Positions 23,266-31,060 of a DNA stretch of 39,689 nt are shown piece by piece. Origin of the DNA: an uncultured Collinsella sp. (GTDB taxonomy: Bacteria > Actinomycetota > Coriobacteriia > Coriobacteriales > Coriobacteriaceae); contig CABUSL010000004.1 of the NCBI GenBank assembly GCA_902494295.1, forward strand, positions 1 to 39,689, given 5' to 3'. A program made the position numbers and the translations under genes. Position 1 is the stretch's first letter, and each line of letters begins with the position of its first letter. The notes below the pieces were generated by a model that worked only from the letters and a program-made list of their open reading frames with translations, was not told where the DNA came from and ran no database searches.

Positions 23266-24276
23266 GTGGCAACGATGGACAAGAAAAATGTCTCAATGAA
23301 CGATGTGGCGATTGCCGCGGGTGTTTCTCTCAAGACGGTTTCGCGTGTGATTAACGAGCCCGGTAGCGTGCGAGAGTCGACACGCGATAAGGTCCATTCC
23401 GCAATGGAAGCGCTCGGGTTCCGGGCGAACTTTGCCGCGCGTTCGCTCAAGTTGGGCCGTTACGGGTGCATCGGCGTGGTGCTGTTCCACTTGTCGGGCG
23501 GTGCCGTGGACATGATTGACGGTATCGCAGATGCCGCCGAAGAACGCGGCTTTGCGCTCACGATGATCAAAAAGCGGGCGGGGGAGAAGATGACCCTTGC
23601 CGAAGCGGCGCGTAGGATGTCGCAGCTGCCTGTTGATGGCATGATCTTCAACCTGCGTCAGATGGTCGATGACTTTGATACTTTTGAGGCACCGAAAGAC
23701 CTCAAGACGGTGATTATCACACCGATGGAACATCCTACCTGCTCCACCGTCAGTGACGATCAAGAGGGCGGCGCGCGCATGGCGTGCGAGTACTTCTTGA
23801 ATCACGGGCACAAGAACGTGTACTTCGTCTCTGGTAAGAAAGAAGCGCTGTCGAGCCAGTGCCGTATGAAAGGTTGGCGAGCGGCACTCGAGGCGCATGG
23901 CATTGAGCCGCCCGAGCCTCTGCAAGGCGATTGGAATGCGGATAGTGGCTATGCCGCGGGCCTTGTGCTTGCCGATAAACCCGATTGCACGGCGGTCCTC
24001 GCTGCTAACGACTGCATGGCCAACGGCGTGATGATGGCTCTGCGTGACAGAGGGCTCAGGGTGCCCGATGACGTGTCCGTGATCGGCTTTGACGACGAAC
24101 TCTACAAGACGATTCCCAACTCGATTCTGACGTCAGTGAAGTTTCGCCACCGCGAGCTGGGCATCCGTGCGCTTAACGAGGTCGTCGCAGGTCTGGAAGC
24201 CCCGAGCTCCAGAAGCCGTACGCTCGTCTCGGGCGTGTTGGTCGAACGTTCCAGCGTAAAGGACCTGCGGGCGTAG
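23266..24276 (+). CDS. LacI-family regulator, module 1
   Basis: This 336-residue repressor has a LacI helix-turn-helix near its start (VSMNDVAIAAGVSLKTVSRVINEPGSV) and a periplasmic-binding-like sugar sensor. Recognition-helix positions matching LacI Tyr17 and Gln18 are Leu and Lys. The GTG at 23266 is chosen because GGAG lies five bases upstream; an ATG three codons later is possible. It is divergent from the EIICB-GH1 operon and probably represses it through the palindromes at 23092 and 23118. The inducer is probably the phosphorylated or free disaccharide handled by this module. Confidence 0.9.
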   Translation: MATMDKKNVSMNDVAIAAGVSLKTVSRVINEPGSVRESTRDKVHSAMEALGFRANFAARSLKLGRYGCIGVVLFHLSGGAVDMIDGIADAAEERGFALTMIKKRAGEKMTLAEAARRMSQLPVDGMIFNLRQMVDDFDTFEAPKDLKTVIITPMEHPTCSTVSDDQEGGARMACEYFLNHGHKNVYFVSGKKEALSSQCRMKGWRAALEAHGIEPPEPLQGDWNADSGYAAGLVLADKPDCTAVLAANDCMANGVMMALRDRGLRVPDDVSVIGFDDELYKTIPNSILTSVKFRHRELGIRALNEVVAGLEAPSSRSRTLVSGVLVERSSVKDLRA

Positions 24277-24293
24277 GGTTTTTCGGCCCGTTC

Positions 24294-24430
24294 GTCTCAA
24301 TCTGTAACAGTTAGGACCGAAAAACTCAGCTAAATATTACAGATTGAGATATTTCTGCTCGGGCGTTCTGTTTGTCTCGATCTGTAACAGCTAGGATCCA
24401 AAAACTCGGCTAGATGTTACAGATTGAGAT
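24294..24430. repeat. Paired 57-bp palindromic repeats, pair 3
   Basis: Unit a is 24294-24350 and unit b 24374-24430, a period of 80. Unit a begins 18 bases after the stop of the module 1 LacI gene; unit b ends before the terminator of the module 2 operon. Both keep CTGTAACAG and TTACAGATTGAGAT. Confidence 0.9.
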
Positions 24431-24455
24431 GAACAGGAGGGCGGGTGCGGTCTAA

Positions 24456-24500
24456 ACAAAATGGCCCGCGCATCACGCATCGATGCACGGGCCATTTTTT
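24456..24500. terminator. Bidirectional terminator between module 1 LacI and module 2 EIICB
   Basis: AAATGGCCCG-C-GCATC pairs with GATGC-A-CGGGCCATTT over about 24459-24496. A run of six T residues follows on the forward strand and TTTTG follows on the reverse strand, so it can serve both convergent genes. Confidence 0.85.
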
Positions 24501-24529
24501 GTCTGCGAGCGGCAGGTGGCGTCAGCGTC

Positions 24530-26290
24530 TTATGCCTTGAGGTTTTCCTCGATCCAGGCGACGGCACCCTTGGGATCCTTAGTGAGGTCGATGTACTGTT
24601 TGCCCTTGGGCGACAGCAGCGTGATGCCCAGGCGGTCGGTGTCGGCCTTCATCTCGTTGTAATAGGTGCGAACCTGCGGAGCCAGGACGATGACGTTGTA
24701 CTGGTCCATGATGGCGTAGTGGCTGCCGTAGGCACCGGCGTTGGCGGTAATGTCGATGCCCAGCTCGTCGGCGCCTTCCTTAAGCGCGTTGGCGAGCAGT
24801 GCAGAGGTGCCGGCGCCAGCGCACAGAACCAGAACCCTCAGATCCTTGCCCTTAAGGGCGGACGGAGCTGCGGAGGCCTCGGTGGCAGAAGCGGTCTCGA
24901 CAACAGGAGCCTCAACGGCGGGGGCGGCAGCGGTCTTGACGGCCTTGGTCTCCTCGGCCTCTTCTTCGGCCAGGGTCTCGGCCTCCTGCTTGCACAGGAC
25001 GTTGTCGTAGGCCTTGCAGAACGGGTAGTAGATCAAGAAGTCAACGACCAGCAGGACGACAACCAGGACCAGAGAGATCGGCTGGAAGTTGGTGTCGATG
25101 AAGGTGCCGATCGGTCCGGGGAGTGCCCACGGCATGGCATAGATAAAGCCGTTCATGCCCAAAAAGTCGATGAAGAACTTACCAATGAGGACGTTGGCCA
25201 CGGGGGCAAACAGGAACGGGATCAGGAAGTACGGGTTGAGGATGATGGGCGCGGCGAACAGCAGCGGCTCGTTGACGGCGAACATCACGGGCACGACAGA
25301 GGCTTTGCCGACGGCCTTGAGCTGCTTGGAGCGCATAAAGAGCAGGAAGATGATCGGGACAATGAACGTGGCGCCGGTGCCGCCGAGTTCGCCGATGTAG
25401 TTACCGAAGTTTTCGGTCAGGGCGAGGGCGGGGTGACCGCCGGCCTGCAGCGTGGCGAGGTTGGTGGTGATGTTGCCAAACAACGCGGCGTTGAGGGCAG
25501 GCTTAACGACCGAGGGGCCGTGGATGCCCATGAACCAGAACAGCGGGATCATGAACCAGATGAGGGCGAGGCCGGCGTAGGAATCGGCAGCGGCGAACAG
25601 CGGGCTCACCAGCGTGGAGATGACGTTGGCAAACGGGACGGCCAAGCAGGTGCGGCAGATAACGTCGATGACGGCGACAAACAGGATGGAGAAGCTGAAG
25701 GCGAAGATGTCGCGGAAGTTCTGGGCGATGGCGCCGGGGACTTCTTTGGGCAGCTTGATGGTGATGTCTCGCTTAATGCAGAAGGCATAGATGTTGACCG
25801 TGGCAAATGCGGCGACAAAGGAGCTCAGCAGGCCCTTGGTGCCCATGTTGTCGGTAAAGAACACCGAGACATCGGCGCCGTCGATCTTGGCACTCGTCTG
25901 GGTAACGGCCAAGATGAGCATAGCGCACATGGCGGCGACCATGGTGCTCGTGGCGTTGATGGCCTTGCCGGCAGGCATGCGGCGGTTCTTGGAGCCGGTC
26001 AGCGCGCTTGCGGTGGTGCCGGCGACCATGATGCCCACGACGCCCATCGTGAAGTTGTAAACCTTGTTGCAGAAGTTCACGACGTCGACGTTCCACCAGT
26101 CGGGCAGCGTAAAGCCGCCGACCGTGGCGACAACGCCCGGCAGGGTTGAAATAAGCAGGAAGACAGAAGAAGACAGGATGATGGGCATTGCTGCCAAAAA
26201 GCCGTCTTTAATGGCCTGAAGGTAGATGTTCTTAGAGACCTTGTCGAAGTACGGCTGACCTTTCTCCAAGAACTTAACGATCGATTCCAT
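24530..26290 (-). CDS. Lactose/cellobiose-family PTS EIICB, module 2
   Basis: This 586-residue EIICB has an EIIC membrane domain to about residue 430, an Ala/Val/Pro-rich linker and an EIIB domain with Cys490 in VLCAGAGTSALL. It opens MESIVKFLEKGQPYFDK. GAGGAG lies before the ATG. In this module the EIICB follows its GH1 gene, the reverse of modules 1 and 3, with 175 bases between them. It has no own EIIA. The membrane domain shares LPKEVPGAIAQNFRDI with the other modules, so all are recent paralogues. Confidence 0.92.
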   Translation of the reverse strand: MESIVKFLEKGQPYFDKVSKNIYLQAIKDGFLAAMPIILSSSVFLLISTLPGVVATVGGFTLPDWWNVDVVNFCNKVYNFTMGVVGIMVAGTTASALTGSKNRRMPAGKAINATSTMVAAMCAMLILAVTQTSAKIDGADVSVFFTDNMGTKGLLSSFVAAFATVNIYAFCIKRDITIKLPKEVPGAIAQNFRDIFAFSFSILFVAVIDVICRTCLAVPFANVISTLVSPLFAAADSYAGLALIWFMIPLFWFMGIHGPSVVKPALNAALFGNITTNLATLQAGGHPALALTENFGNYIGELGGTGATFIVPIIFLLFMRSKQLKAVGKASVVPVMFAVNEPLLFAAPIILNPYFLIPFLFAPVANVLIGKFFIDFLGMNGFIYAMPWALPGPIGTFIDTNFQPISLVLVVVLLVVDFLIYYPFCKAYDNVLCKQEAETLAEEEAEETKAVKTAAAPAVEAPVVETASATEASAAPSALKGKDLRVLVLCAGAGTSALLANALKEGADELGIDITANAGAYGSHYAIMDQYNVIVLAPQVRTYYNEMKADTDRLGITLLSPKGKQYIDLTKDPKGAVAWIEENLKA

Positions 26291-26402
26291 AGTTCACGCT
26301 CCTCTTTGCATGAAATCTTAATGGCATGGACGTTGAAAACCTATATGGTCTCCCGCTTGCTAAAAGCCCGGGTGCAGGCGGGGTCGGTCCCAGGGGGAGA
26401 GA

Positions 26403-26441
26403 GGGGAGCGGCTGGGTTTGTATCGCATGGGGCCGCTCCCC
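26403..26441 (-). other. Intercistronic hairpin between GH1 and EIICB, module 2
   Basis: GGGGAGCGGC (26403-26412) pairs with GCCGCTCCCC (26432-26441), 25 bases after the GH1 stop on the reverse strand and about 110 bases before EIICB. No T run follows. It is in the same place, between enzyme and permease genes, as the hairpins of modules 1 and 3. The remaining spacer to 26291 shows only a weak further stem near 26354-26382. Confidence 0.55.
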
Positions 26442-26465
26442 CTCGGGGGAAAGCGAGGCGATGCG

Positions 26466-27908
26466 CTACTGCGCGTCCGCCATAGTGTCGGCGAGCTCCT
26501 TGTACCAGAGTGCCGACTGCTTGATGTAGCGTTTTTGCGTGTCGAAGTCGATGTAGAACAGGCCGTAGCGCTTGTTATAGCCATTGGCCCACGAGAACTG
26601 GTCCTGCAGGCTCCAGATAAAGTAGCCCTGGACGTCGACGCCCTCGGCACGCGCCTGGAGCACCTTCTCCATGTGCTGGTCGACAAAGTCGATGCGCTCG
26701 GGATCGGCGACGATGCCGTTTGCGTCGGGCTCGGGGTCCTTGTGGCCCAGGCCGTTTTCGGTGATATAGATGACGGGGAGGTTGGGATAGGTGGCGCTGA
26801 TGTGCTTGAGCGTGTCGTAGAGGCCTTGCGGGTAGATGAGCCAATCCCAGTCGGTGGTGGGGATACCCGGCATATCGACCTGCTGCCCGACGCCCTTAAA
26901 CTTAAAGCACGAGGTGCCCTTGTCTCCGGTGCCGTTAAAGCTGTTGGTGGACTCGCCATCGTAGGCGGCGATAAACGCCGACTGATAGTAGTTGAGGCCG
27001 AACATATCGTTGCGGGGCGCCGCCTTGGCGAGCTCCTCCATGTCGCTGTCCTCAACCGTAAGTGTGGCGTTGTTGGCACGCAGAATCTCGTTGATGAGTG
27101 AGAGGGTGCGCGCGGAGTAGTGACCCAGGAAGGCGCCGTCCATGATGAAGTCGGTGTAGAAGGCGTTGTACAGGTCGGCGGCGTGCTGGTCGGCGGGCGA
27201 GTCGGTAGCAGGATATGCCGGCGTCAGGACGTTGACCATGCCAATGCGTCCGCCCAGGTGCTCGGTCTCGTCAAGATCCTTATACAGGTTGACGGCGCGG
27301 GCGTGGGCAACGAGCTCGTTGTGCTGGCTCTGGATGCCGCTCGTCACATCAAAGTGATGGTTGGGCGGGAAGTTGCCTTGGATGTATTGGGAGTGCGAGA
27401 GGCTGATGAGCTCGTTGATGGTGAACCAATTCTTGACCTCGCGGAACTCGCGGAAGCAGAACTCGGCATAGCGCACATAGGCGTCGACGGTCTTGCGGTT
27501 GAGCCAGTCGCCCTGGTTGAACAGGGCGGCGGGGGAGTCAAAGTGATGCAGGGACACATAGGGCTCGACGCCATACTTTTTGCAGCAGGCGAACAGCTCG
27601 TGGTAGTGCTTAACGCCCTCGGCGAGGGGTTCGGCATCGTCGCCGTTGGGGAAGATGCGGGTCCAGGCGATGGACACACGAATGGCGTTGAGTCCATGCT
27701 CGGCAGAAAGGCGAATATCCTCCTCGTAGCGGTTGTAGAAATCACTGGCCGGGTCGGGCAAAAAGCGACCCTGGGCGACAAGGTAATCGTCCCACATGGT
27801 CTTACCCTTGCCTGCCACCTTCGTGGAACCTTCCGTTTGGTACGCGGCGGTTGCGGCGCCCCAAACAAAGCCCTTCGGCAGCTGCTGTACGCGGTTTAGC
27901 AAAGACAT
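26466..27908 (-). CDS. GH1 6-phospho-beta-galactosidase-like enzyme, module 2
   Basis: This GH1 enzyme is 480 residues from the ATG at 27908, chosen because GAGAGGG lies about nine bases upstream; an ATG two codons earlier sits too close to it. The acid/base Glu167 is in FTINEL and the nucleophile Glu385 in YITENGLGH. The phosphate pocket FSWANGYNKRYG gives Ser439, Trp440, Lys446 and Tyr448, so a 6-phospho-galactoside is favoured. It is the most diverged of the three GH1 copies (FTINEL for TFNEI, and a WLIYPQGLYD segment), suggesting a different substrate. It is the first gene of the operon and faces the module 2 LacI gene. Confidence 0.87.
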   Translation of the reverse strand: MSLLNRVQQLPKGFVWGAATAAYQTEGSTKVAGKGKTMWDDYLVAQGRFLPDPASDFYNRYEEDIRLSAEHGLNAIRVSIAWTRIFPNGDDAEPLAEGVKHYHELFACCKKYGVEPYVSLHHFDSPAALFNQGDWLNRKTVDAYVRYAEFCFREFREVKNWFTINELISLSHSQYIQGNFPPNHHFDVTSGIQSQHNELVAHARAVNLYKDLDETEHLGGRIGMVNVLTPAYPATDSPADQHAADLYNAFYTDFIMDGAFLGHYSARTLSLINEILRANNATLTVEDSDMEELAKAAPRNDMFGLNYYQSAFIAAYDGESTNSFNGTGDKGTSCFKFKGVGQQVDMPGIPTTDWDWLIYPQGLYDTLKHISATYPNLPVIYITENGLGHKDPEPDANGIVADPERIDFVDQHMEKVLQARAEGVDVQGYFIWSLQDQFSWANGYNKRYGLFYIDFDTQKRYIKQSALWYKELADTMADAQ

Positions 27909-28249
27909 ATGCATACACCCTCTCGTCTCGCTGTTCGATATTGTGCGTTTGCGCTCAGGAGGCTCCCTGGTTAGCGTTCAGCGGTGAAAAAGCCCGATAA
28001 ACACTATCTTAAAATGATTAGAACCAAAATGAGCACGTGAACATTTGACAATGAGCACGTTAACATCCGGCTGGGATGTATAGAAACAAAACAACTTCAA
28101 ACAGCCGCGAACGGTTGTATTTGTTCGGTAAGCGGTTTTGATTGACAGAAGTTTTCATGTTGTGGTATATGGCTCGGGTATCATGAGCACGTTATCAATG
28201 TATGTACGATGCGCCATGGGCGCGGGGAATAGTTGGGAAGCAGGTTAGC
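27909..28249. promoter_or_regulatory. Module 2 divergent control region with LacI operators
   Basis: Three copies of one motif are present: TGAGCACGTGAACATT (28030-28045), TGAGCACGTTAACATC (28052-28067) and TGAGCACGTTATCAATG (28184-28200). A forward promoter TTGACA (28142-28147), 18-base spacer, TATATG (28166-28171) serves LacI, with the third site just past its start, suggesting self-repression. The shared motif appears as CCGCGAACGGTTG (28105-28117) and TTCGGTAAGCGGTT (28124-28137). TGTTCGATATTGT (27932-27944), the DeoR-type motif, lies 24 bases before GH1. Confidence 0.72.
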
Positions 28250-29287
28250 GTGGAAGGCATGGATCAGCAGACAAGGAATGGTCGTTCGGCGAGCGCGGCA
28301 GAGGTTGCGGCGCTCGCTGGCGTGAGCCGCCAGACTGTGTCTCGCGTGGTCAACGGTATGCCCAACGTGACGGAAAAGACGCGCAAGCGTGTGCTGGCCG
28401 CCATGGAAGAGCTGGGCTTTCGTCCCAATTTTGCTGGAGCGGCGTTGCGCGGCGGGTCGTATCGTTCTATTGGCCTGTGCATGTACAACATCACACGTGT
28501 CGGTAACCTGGCGACGCTCGAGGGTATCATGCAAGCGGCGCGCGAGCACGATTTTGCCGTCACTATGATCGAGATGGGCGGCGACAAGCCCTATGCACTT
28601 GCCGATGCCTCGCGCCGCATGGTCGAGCGACCCGTCGACGGCATGATTCTCAACATGAACCGCATGGCTCCCGATTTTGAGGAGTTTGTTCCCCAGCCGG
28701 GAGTGCGAACGGTCATCCTGTCCATGTATGCGCATCCGCGCTGCACGACGATCGACTCCGACCAGTATGGTTCGTGCGAGCTGTTGACCAATTATCTGCT
28801 GGAACATGGTCACTCGAATATGCGGTTTGTGGCGGGTCCGGAAAACTCGATTTCCTCGCGTTTTCGTGAGGCCGGTTGGCGCGATACGCTGGGTCGTGCT
28901 CATGTCGATGCCGCTCCGATGCTGCGTGGCGATTGGAGTGCGGACAGTGGGTACGCCATGGGCGAGCGGATTGCGGCCGAGGTGCTTGCCGGCGGGTCGC
29001 AGGCGCCGACTGCCGTGCTTGCGGCAAATGACCAGATGGCGCTGGGCGTTATCGCCGCGCTCGAGAACGCGGGCCTGTCCGTGCCCGACGACGTGAGCGT
29101 GGTTGGTATCGACGACGCACTCGAGGGACTTGTTCCTCACAATCGACTGACGACGCTGCGATTTGATTTGCGCGGTGTCGGTAAGCTTGCGTTTGAGGCG
29201 GCGATTGGAGAGAGCTCGTCTATCGAGGCGATTCATGTGCCGAGTACGCTGGTCGAACGCTCGACTGTTAGGGACATACGGGGTTAG
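28250..29287 (+). CDS. LacI-family regulator, module 2
   Basis: This 345-residue repressor has the helix-turn-helix AEVAALAGVSRQTVSRVVNGMPNV near its start and a sugar-binding domain with DVSVVGIDDALEG near the C-terminus. The recognition positions matching LacI 17 and 18 are Arg and Gln. The GTG at 28250 has CAGG five bases upstream; the ATG three codons later, at 28259, is also possible. It is divergent from the GH1-EIICB operon and likely binds the TGAGCACGTTAACAT sites. Confidence 0.9.
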   Translation: MEGMDQQTRNGRSASAAEVAALAGVSRQTVSRVVNGMPNVTEKTRKRVLAAMEELGFRPNFAGAALRGGSYRSIGLCMYNITRVGNLATLEGIMQAAREHDFAVTMIEMGGDKPYALADASRRMVERPVDGMILNMNRMAPDFEEFVPQPGVRTVILSMYAHPRCTTIDSDQYGSCELLTNYLLEHGHSNMRFVAGPENSISSRFREAGWRDTLGRAHVDAAPMLRGDWSADSGYAMGERIAAEVLAGGSQAPTAVLAANDQMALGVIAALENAGLSVPDDVSVVGIDDALEGLVPHNRLTTLRFDLRGVGKLAFEAAIGESSSIEAIHVPSTLVERSTVRDIRG

Positions 29288-29301
29288 GTCCTACTCCGTT
29301 T

Positions 29302-29439
29302 GTCTCGATTTGTAACAGGTAGACGGTCAAAAGCGGGCTACGTGTTACAGATTTAGATTCTTCGGAAAGAGCAATCCTGTTCGTCTCAATCTGTAACAGC
29401 TAGGACCAAAAAACTCGGCTAGATGTTACAGATCGAGAC
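29302..29439. repeat. Paired 57-bp palindromic repeats, pair 4
   Basis: Unit a is 29302-29358 and unit b 29383-29439, a period of 81. Unit a begins 15 bases after the module 2 LacI stop. Unit b ends 22 bases before the terminator T run of the module 3 operon. All eight units in the window have the same orientation. No such pair follows module 3. Confidence 0.9.
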
Positions 29440-29460
29440 AAACGGCTCCCGACCAGCCCA

Positions 29461-29508
29461 AAAACAAAAAGACCGGGGGCGGCGCGCCGTGTGACGTGCC
29501 GCCCCCGG
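29461..29508 (-). terminator. Terminator of module 3 EIICB-GH1 operon
   Basis: On the reverse strand CCGGGGGCGGC (29508-29498) pairs with GCCGCCCCCGG (29483-29473) and is followed by TCTTTTTGTTTT. Confidence 0.9.
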
Positions 29509-29554
29509 CTGAGAAATGGGGACAGGTTGTGTGAGCGGGCAACCCCGCCAGCCA

Positions 29555-30994
29555 CTAGTCCAGACGACGGGTCTGCGCCACGTGCTTGTACCAGTAGGCG
29601 CTTGCCTTGGGCGTGCGCTTCTGGGTTTCAAAGTCAACGTAAAAGAAGCCGTAACGCTTGTTGTAGCCATTGGTCCAGGAGAACTGATCCTGCAGGCTCC
29701 ACAGGAAGTAGCCGCCCACGTTGACGCCCACCTCCATGGCCTTGAGCAGCCAACGCAGGTGCTGCTCGATGTAGTCGATGCGCGGCTGGTCGTCCACAAA
29801 ACCGTCCTTGTAGGGGTCCTTGTAGCCCATGCCGTTCTCGGTGATGAAAATCTGCTTGTAGTTGGGGTAGCGCTGCTTAATGTAGACGAGCAGATCGAAC
29901 AGGCCCTCGGGATAGATGATCCAGTCCCAGTCGGTGGTGGGGATGCCAGGCTTGTTCACATGCTCGCCAATACCCTTAACGCGCCAGCGGCCAGTGCCCT
30001 TCTCGCCCGTACCGTTGTGGTGCAGGTCGTTCTCGCCGTCGTAAGCCTTCAAGAAGCGGCACTGGTAGTTGTTAACGCCCAGGTAGTCGTTGTAGAGCGC
30101 GGCCTCGCGCATGATTTCCAGATCCTCGTCTAGGATCTCGATGGTGCCGCCCGAGACGGCAGCCAGGCGGTTGGCGCACTCGAGGGTGTCGGGCGCATAG
30201 TCGCCGCGGAAGGTGGCGTCGAGCAAGAACTGGTTTTGCAGCACGTGCTCGTTGTTGGCGGCTTTGATGTCGGCGGGGTCGTTCTCGTTGAGCGGGTACT
30301 TAAACTCCAGCGACTGGATGACGCCGATTTTGCCCTTAAAGCCGCCGTTGTGGAAGGCCAGCACGGCCTTGGCGTGGGCGAGCATCATGTTGTGCTCGCA
30401 CTGGAAGGCCTCGGCCAGATGCGCCTTGACGCCACCGGGGAAGGTGCCCTCGATGTAGGTGTTGGAGGCGTCGGCCCAGATCTCGTTAAAGGTGAACCAG
30501 TAGGTCACCTGGTCGGCGTACTCCTTAAAGCAGAAGGTGGCAAAGTCCACAAAGGCGTCGATGGTCTCGCGGTTGAGGAAGTCGCCCTTCTCAAAGAGGG
30601 GAAGCGGCGTGTCAAAGTGATGCAGCGTGACGAACGGCTCAACGTGGTGCTTGTGGCACTCGGCGAAGAGATCGTGGTAGAACTGGACGCCCTCGGGGTT
30701 GATTTCGCCGGTGCCGTTGGGGAAGATGCGGCTCCAGGCGATGGAGAGGCGAATGCCGTTGATGCCGAACTCCTCGCACAGCTCCAGGTCGACGGGGTAC
30801 TGGTTGTAGAAGTCCGAAGCGGGATCGGGGGAGAAGCGCCCCTGGGCCTCCAGAAAGTCGTCCCAGGCAACCTTGCCCTTACCGTGAGTGCGGGTCTCGC
30901 CCTCTACCTGGTAGGCAGCGGTGGCGCCGCCAAAGACAAAGTCCTCGGGAAACTGCGCGGGCGGGTTGGTGACGCTAGCAGGATTAACGGACAT
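29555..30994 (-). CDS. lacG: GH1 6-phospho-beta-galactosidase-like enzyme, module 3
   Basis: This 479-residue GH1 enzyme is close to LacG along its length. Glu171 (TFNEI) is the acid/base and Glu386 (FITENGMGY) the nucleophile. The pocket FSWTNGYNKRYG supplies Ser439, Trp440, Lys446 and Tyr448, again the galacto-type set. It keeps CHKHHVEPFVTLHHFDTP, which matches LacG almost exactly, so of the three it is the best candidate for lactose-6-phosphate hydrolysis. The ATG at 30994 has only a weak ribosome site (GGAT), so it may depend on coupling to EIICB 66 bases upstream. Confidence 0.88.
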   Translation of the reverse strand: MSVNPASVTNPPAQFPEDFVFGGATAAYQVEGETRTHGKGKVAWDDFLEAQGRFSPDPASDFYNQYPVDLELCEEFGINGIRLSIAWSRIFPNGTGEINPEGVQFYHDLFAECHKHHVEPFVTLHHFDTPLPLFEKGDFLNRETIDAFVDFATFCFKEYADQVTYWFTFNEIWADASNTYIEGTFPGGVKAHLAEAFQCEHNMMLAHAKAVLAFHNGGFKGKIGVIQSLEFKYPLNENDPADIKAANNEHVLQNQFLLDATFRGDYAPDTLECANRLAAVSGGTIEILDEDLEIMREAALYNDYLGVNNYQCRFLKAYDGENDLHHNGTGEKGTGRWRVKGIGEHVNKPGIPTTDWDWIIYPEGLFDLLVYIKQRYPNYKQIFITENGMGYKDPYKDGFVDDQPRIDYIEQHLRWLLKAMEVGVNVGGYFLWSLQDQFSWTNGYNKRYGFFYVDFETQKRTPKASAYWYKHVAQTRRLD

Positions 30995-31018
30995 GATGAT
31001 CCAATCGTCTAAATCGAA

Positions 31019-31050
31019 GGGCCAGCCGGTCTTGGATGGTCGGCTGGCCC
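31019..31050 (-). other. Intercistronic hairpin between EIICB and GH1, module 3
   Basis: GGGCCAGCCG (31019-31028) pairs with CGGCTGGCCC (31041-31050), 10 bases after the EIICB stop on the reverse strand. No T run follows. It matches the hairpins of modules 1 and 2 in position but not in sequence. Confidence 0.62.
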
Positions 31051-31060
31051 TGGGCGTTAC

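Noticed and set aside
26354..26382. Terminator between module 2 GH1 and EIICB
   Set aside because: The CCCGC...GCGGG pairing is weak, lacks a T run and would cut the operon.
13535..29439. CRISPR array
   Set aside because: The 57-bp units come only in pairs, have 23-24-bp spacers that are AT/GC mixed flank sequence, are strongly palindromic, and no cas gene is present.
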